64,000 bases of DNA, from assembly GCF_009831455.1 (NCBI RefSeq), contig NZ_WOWO01000001.1, positions 434,001 through 498,000 on the forward strand. Reading direction: 5' to 3'. Positions 59,892-64,000 of this stretch are shown piece after piece. The notes below the pieces were generated by a model that was given only the letters and a program-made list of their open reading frames with translations, ran no database searches and had not been told where the DNA came from. Within the stretch, counting starts at the first letter, position 1. Each line of letters starts with the position of its first letter. Source of the stretch: Salinirussus salinus (lineage in GTDB: Archaea; Halobacteriota; Halobacteria; Halobacteriales; Haloarculaceae). Made by a program: the position numbers and the translations under genes.

Positions 59892-60806
59892 ATGGACCGC
59901 AGGGACCGGACCGTCCGCGTCGTCGGCGCTCCCATGGACCTGGGCGCCGACCGCCGCGGGGTGGACATGGGACCCTCGGCGATCCGCTACGCCGGGCTGG
60001 CCGGGGAGCTCGAGGGGCTGGGACTGGCCTGCGCCGACGGCGGCGACATCGCTGTTCCCCGCCCCGAGACCGCCGAAGCCGACCACGACTTCGGCGGCGG
60101 CCGCGCGAAATACCTCCGGGCGACCGCCGGAGTCTGTGAGGACGTTGCCGCAGCCGTCACCGCCACAGTCCAGGACGGGGAACTCCCGCTGGTGCTCGGC
60201 GGGGACCACACCGTCGCCATCGGGACGGCGAACGGCCTGGCCCGGGACGGCGACCCGGGCGTGCTGTGGGTCGACGCCCACGGCGACTTCAACGTCCCCG
60301 CGACGACCCCGAGTGGCAACATCCACGGGATGGCCCTGGCGGCGATCCTCGGGGACGGCCCCTTCGCGAACGAGGCGTGGGCGGACGCCGGCGTCGACCC
60401 AGAGAACGTCGCGATGGTCGGCGTCAGGGATCTGGACGGCCGCGAGCGCGAGCGGCTGCGCGACAGCGGTGTGACCGTCTTCCCCGTCGCCGACATCGAC
60501 GAACGCGGCATCGCGGCGGTGATGCGGCGGGCCATCGACGTCGCGACCGGCGGGGACGCGCTGCAGGTCAGCCTCGACCTGGACGCGCTGGACCCCAACG
60601 AGGCCCCCGGCGTGGGGACGCCCGTCCGCGGCGGCATCACCTACCGCGAGGCTCACACCGCGATGGAGCTGGTCCACGAGCGCGCCGCCGGTGACCTCGG
60701 TGCCGTCGAGCTCGTGGAGGTCAACCCGATCCTCGACCGGCACAACCGGACCGCCGAACTCGCGGTCGAACTCGCGGCCAGCGTCCTGGGTCAGCGGACG
60801 CTGTAA
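59892..60806 (+). CDS. rocF: Arginase
   Basis: A 304-residue ureohydrolase converting arginine to ornithine and urea. Binuclear Mn ligands occur in [13 protein letters not shown] and SLDLDALDP. Specific arginase-type features [21 protein letters not shown] and SGNIHGMAL place it with arginases rather than agmatinases. Ornithine could feed proline or energy metabolism. Single gene with TATA-like ctttatctc at about 59864-59872. Confidence 0.95.
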   Translation: MDRRDRTVRVVGAPMDLGADRRGVDMGPSAIRYAGLAGELEGLGLACADGGDIAVPRPETAEADHDFGGGRAKYLRATAGVCEDVAAAVTATVQDGELPLVLGGDHTVAIGTANGLARDGDPGVLWVDAHGDFNVPATTPSGNIHGMALAAILGDGPFANEAWADAGVDPENVAMVGVRDLDGRERERLRDSGVTVFPVADIDERGIAAVMRRAIDVATGGDALQVSLDLDALDPNEAPGVGTPVRGGITYREAHTAMELVHERAAGDLGAVELVEVNPILDRHNRTAELAVELAASVLGQRTL

Positions 60807-60859
60807 CACTCCGGAAAACACGACACGGGTCGTTCCCCTCGATCCAGCAGCCGGCCGGC

Positions 60860-61603
60860 TCAGGTCGCCGGCTGCTGTCCGTGCTCGTCGTCCGCGGCGG
60901 GGCCGGCCAGCCCCGACGCGAGGTATCCGCCGAGCGCGCTCAGCCCGACCGTGTAGAGGACGGCCACGAACAGCGAGAACACCAGCGCGAGCACGACGAT
61001 CCCGGTGACGGCCCCGAGCGCGAGTTCCGAGGCCACGACGGCGAAGCCGCCGACCAGGAACGCGAAGAGCACGACGACCGGGACCGCGGCGACGAGCCCG
61101 GCGAGGGCGCCCACGCGGAGGGCCGTTTCGCGGTCACCCTTCCGCAGGTAGGCGGCGGCCGCGCCGCCCAGCACCGGCGACAGCGGGACGAACGCGGTCA
61201 GGACGGTGACCACGGCACCGACGACCGCGCTGGTCACGGTGTCGGGACTCCCGTCCCCTCGTGCGGCCCGCGTCCGCCGGCGGACGACCAGGAAGCCGAC
61301 GCCGGCGACGACCATCGCCAGCCCGACGACGACCAGGCCCGCGCCACCCCACCAGAGCAGGGCGTTGGTGACGTCCGTCAGTTCCGCGGCGGTCAGCTCG
61401 GTCGACTGGAGCCGCCCCTCGGCGACCATCCTGGCCACCCAGGAGCCCGAGGCGACCTGCGTGAAGAGGGTACCGGCGAACGCGAACGCCAGTCCGCCGA
61501 GGACGAGCAACAGCGAGACGAGCCAGGTGACGGCGCCGTCGAGGAGGCGGGGTCCTCCCGCCTCGCCGCGCCGGACCGGCTGACTCTCGGTGGATGAACT
61601 CAT
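60860..61603 (-). CDS. DUF5518-like membrane protein
   Basis: A 247-residue protein with about six hydrophobic segments and a soluble-looking loop GRLQSTELTAAELTDVTNAL after the first helix. The Gly/Ala-rich second half (GGAAAAYLRKGDRETALRVGALAGL) resembles haloarchaeal DUF5518-type integral membrane proteins of unknown function. ataataaac (minus strand, about 61630-61638) gives a TATA box about 30 bases upstream of ATG 61603. Convergent with arginase. Confidence 0.75.
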   Translation of the reverse strand: MSSSTESQPVRRGEAGGPRLLDGAVTWLVSLLLVLGGLAFAFAGTLFTQVASGSWVARMVAEGRLQSTELTAAELTDVTNALLWWGGAGLVVVGLAMVVAGVGFLVVRRRTRAARGDGSPDTVTSAVVGAVVTVLTAFVPLSPVLGGAAAAYLRKGDRETALRVGALAGLVAAVPVVVLFAFLVGGFAVVASELALGAVTGIVVLALVFSLFVAVLYTVGLSALGGYLASGLAGPAADDEHGQQPAT

Positions 61604-61691
61604 AGCGGATGGAGCGACGACGTGTAGGATAATAAACTAGTAGTGACGAGCGATAGCACGCGACCGGTGGCGGTCCGGCCGGGCGTCGCCC

Positions 61692-64000
61692 TCACTCCCC
61701 GGAGCCGTCTTCTGTCTCCTCCGACGCGTCCCCGGCTGGCAGGACCGTCACGCTCGCCACGGCGTCGCCCTCCTCGACTTCCATCACCTTCACGCCCTTC
61801 GTGTTGCGCCCGACCGTCGAGATGTCCTCGACGGGACACCGCATCACCTGTCCGCGCTCGCTCATCACGACGATGTGGTCCTCGGCCTCGACGGCCTTGG
61901 CGGTCGTGACGGGGCCGTTTCGCCCGCCGGTCTTGATGTCGACCAGGCCCATGCCGTACCGCGACTGGGGGCGGTACTCGGAGAGCGGCGTGCGCTTGCC
62001 GTAGCCCCGTTCCGTGACCGTCAGCAGCGCCCGCTGGTCGGCGTCGCCCGTGGCGACCATCGCGGCCACGTGGTCACCGTCCCGGAGCTCGATCCCGCGG
62101 ACGCCGCGGGCGTTCCGACCCATCTCCCGGACCTCGCTCTCGTCGAAGCGGATCGTCATGCCGGCCTCGGTGGCGATGACCAGGTCGCGGCTCCCGTCGG
62201 TGACCTCGACGTCGACCAGCTCGTCGCCGTCGTCGAGGCTGGCGGCGATGATCCCCGTCGAGAGGATGTTCTCGAACTCCCCGCAGGAGGTTCGCTTGAC
62301 GTAGCCCTGCCGGGTGACCATCGTGATACACTCCTCGGCGTCGAACTCGTCGGTGCTGACGACCGCCGTCACCTCCTCGCCGTCGTCGAGGTCGATGAGG
62401 TTGACTGCCGACTTGCCGCGCGCGGTGCGGGACATCTCGGGGACCTCGTAGGTCTTCAGCCGGTAGACCTGCCCGCGGTTGGTGAAACACAGCAGGTAGT
62501 CGTGGCTGTTGGCGCGGAAGACCTTCGAGACGCGGTCGCCCTCCTTGGGGTCGCCGCCGATGATCCCCTTGCCGCCACGATTTTGAGGGTCGAAGGTGTC
62601 GGCGGGCATCCGCTTGATGTAGTCCTGCTCGGTGACGACCACCAGACAGTCCTCCTCGGGGATCAGGTCCTCGTGGGTGACCTGGCCCTCCGCCTCCAGG
62701 ATGGCCGTCCGGCGCTCGTCGGCGTACTCTGCCTTGACCTCCCGGAGCTCCTCTTTGATCACGCCGAGCAGTTTCTCCTCGTCGGCCAGGACGGATTCGA
62801 GGTAGTCGATGGTCTCCTGGACCTCCTCGTATTCCTCGGCGATCTCGGCTTCCTCCATCGACGTCAGCGACCCCAGCTGCATCCGGACGATGTGTTCGGC
62901 CTGGGCCTCCGAGAGGTCGTAGTCGGCCCCCAGCGCCTCGATGGCCGCCGAGCGGTCGTCGCTGTTCCGGATGGTCTCGACGACGTCCTCGACCTGCTCT
63001 AAGGCCTGCAGCCGCCCCTCGAGGATGTGGGCACGGTCCTCGGCTTCCGCGAGGTCGTGCTCGGAGCGCCGGCGGACGACCTCTCTGCGGTGGGCGACGT
63101 ACTCCTCGAGGGTCTCCTTCAGGTCGAGTACCTCGGGCTGGCCGTCCACGAGGGCGATGTTCGTCACCCCGAACGTGGATTCGAGGTGGTGTTCGAGCAG
63201 CTGGTTCTCGACGACGTCCGCGTTGGCCCCGCGCTTGAGTTCGATGACCACCCGGACGCCGTTGCGGTCGGACTCGTCGCGCAGGTCCGCCACGCCCTCG
63301 ATGGTGCCGTCGTTGACGTCCTCGGCGATCCGCTCGACGACGCGGGCCTTGTTCTCCTGGTAGGGCAGCTCCGTGACGACGATCCGCCCCTCCTCGGGCT
63401 GGATGTCGTACTCCGCGCGCACCCGCAGGCGGCCCCGTCCCGTGGTGTACGCCGAGTAGATGGCGTCGCTGCCGACGATGTTCCCGCCGGTCGGGAAGTC
63501 GGGTCCCTTGATGTGACCCATCAGGTCCTCTATCCCGCAGTCGGGGTTGTCGATGAGGTGGACCGTTGCGTCGACCACCTCGCCGAGGTTGTGTGGCGGG
63601 ATGTTGGTGGACATGCCGACCGCGATCCCCGAGGAGCCGTTCACGAGCAGGTTCGGGAACCGCGCCGGGAGCACCTCGGGCTCGGTCAGCCGGTCGTCGT
63701 AGTTGGCCTGGAAGTCTACCGTGTCCTTCTCGATGTCGGTCAGGAGCTCCTCCGCGATGGCGGACATCCGGGCCTCCGTGTAGCGCATCGCCGCCGCCGG
63801 GTCGCCGTCCATCGACCCGAAGTTGCCCTGCCCGTCGATCAGCGGATACCGCATCGAGAAGTCCTGGGCCATCCGCACCAGCGTGTCGTAGATCGCGGAG
63901 TCGCCGTGGGGGTGGTAATCCCCCATCGTCTCGCCGACGACCGAGGAGGACTTGCGGTGGGCAGAGCCCGACGTCACTCCCATCTCGGACATCGCGTACA
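61692..64000 (-). CDS. gyrA: DNA gyrase subunit A (partial, 5' end outside window)
   Basis: 769 residues of the A subunit. The winged-helix tower part begins near its first helix (YAMSEMGV). The conserved [19 protein letters not shown], with Ser and Asp at the quinolone-determining positions, is followed by the catalytic Tyr of [10 protein letters not shown] and the beta-pinwheel C-terminal repeats ([39 protein letters not shown]). The GyrA-box-like QNRGGKGI is present, so negative supercoiling is expected. About 50-60 N-terminal residues lie beyond the right edge. Confidence 0.97.
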   Translation of the reverse strand, partial: YAMSEMGVTSGSAHRKSSSVVGETMGDYHPHGDSAIYDTLVRMAQDFSMRYPLIDGQGNFGSMDGDPAAAMRYTEARMSAIAEELLTDIEKDTVDFQANYDDRLTEPEVLPARFPNLLVNGSSGIAVGMSTNIPPHNLGEVVDATVHLIDNPDCGIEDLMGHIKGPDFPTGGNIVGSDAIYSAYTTGRGRLRVRAEYDIQPEEGRIVVTELPYQENKARVVERIAEDVNDGTIEGVADLRDESDRNGVRVVIELKRGANADVVENQLLEHHLESTFGVTNIALVDGQPEVLDLKETLEEYVAHRREVVRRRSEHDLAEAEDRAHILEGRLQALEQVEDVVETIRNSDDRSAAIEALGADYDLSEAQAEHIVRMQLGSLTSMEEAEIAEEYEEVQETIDYLESVLADEEKLLGVIKEELREVKAEYADERRTAILEAEGQVTHEDLIPEEDCLVVVTEQDYIKRMPADTFDPQNRGGKGIIGGDPKEGDRVSKVFRANSHDYLLCFTNRGQVYRLKTYEVPEMSRTARGKSAVNLIDLDDGEEVTAVVSTDEFDAEECITMVTRQGYVKRTSCGEFENILSTGIIAASLDDGDELVDVEVTDGSRDLVIATEAGMTIRFDESEVREMGRNARGVRGIELRDGDHVAAMVATGDADQRALLTVTERGYGKRTPLSEYRPQSRYGMGLVDIKTGGRNGPVTTAKAVEAEDHIVVMSERGQVMRCPVEDISTVGRNTKGVKVMEVEEGDAVASVTVLPAGDASEETEDGSGE

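Overview
The window is a piece of a haloarchaeal (class Halobacteria) chromosome. The evidence is very high GC (about 70% by eye), acidic Asp/Glu-rich predicted proteins, archaeal TATA boxes about 27 bases before start codons (mostly leaderless mRNAs), a 20S-type proteasome beta subunit beside a bacterial-type DNA gyrase A, a ba3-type oxidase operon in the cbaDBAC order, halocyanins, and Bat-type (bacterio-opsin activator) regulators. I cannot fix the genus from sequence alone.

Layout. Positions 1-16 kb hold mixed metabolic and transport genes: acyl-CoA dehydrogenase, a succinate dehydrogenase/fumarate reductase-like flavoprotein, DoxX, creatininase, an SDR plus ABC exporter operon, a membrane protein with an exact internal duplication, MscS, a methyltransferase, an alkyl-DHAP-synthase-like FAD oxidase, and a MacB-like ABC pair. 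Positions 17-31 kb form a copper and respiration block: a FixI/CopA-type copper ATPase and a SafE-like membrane protein, then (divergent) the ba3 oxidase operon, a membrane molybdopterin oxidoreductase, tRNA-Val, a B12 adenosyltransferase, two paralogous small membrane proteins with a helix-turn-helix regulator, a halocyanin, and a copper nitrite reductase (nirK) that reads away from it. Together these suggest copper supply, a terminal oxidase, blue-copper carriers and nitrite respiration.

Positions 31-44 kb contain a PHP/asparagine-synthase-like pair, a 589-bp non-coding palindromic element, NUDIX, glyA, an unusual CoxII-like/halocyanin fusion lipoprotein, a large GAF-Bat regulator, folD, and a 0.6-kb gene-free stretch with a candidate structured RNA. 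Positions 44-64 kb are mostly housekeeping: TraB plus a site-2-protease-like enzyme, purM, a metallophosphoesterase, CBS-HTH, UPF0212, psmB, a phosphohexomutase, a cytochrome b/Mo-cofactor fusion, cdd-udp pyrimidine salvage, a type II NADH dehydrogenase, an epimerase, arginase, and gyrA running off the right edge.

No CRISPR array, transposase, integrase, toxin-antitoxin pair or defence island was recognised. The most distinctive items are the CoxII-like domain that has lost its CuA ligands and is fused to halocyanin, the exact 130-residue duplication in the 8.6-9.6 kb membrane protein, the palindromic non-coding elements (32.5-33.1 kb and 47.0 kb), the inverted repeat over the psmB TATA box and start codon, and the nirK upstream palindrome. 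Domain and family names come from recognition by eye; no database search was run.
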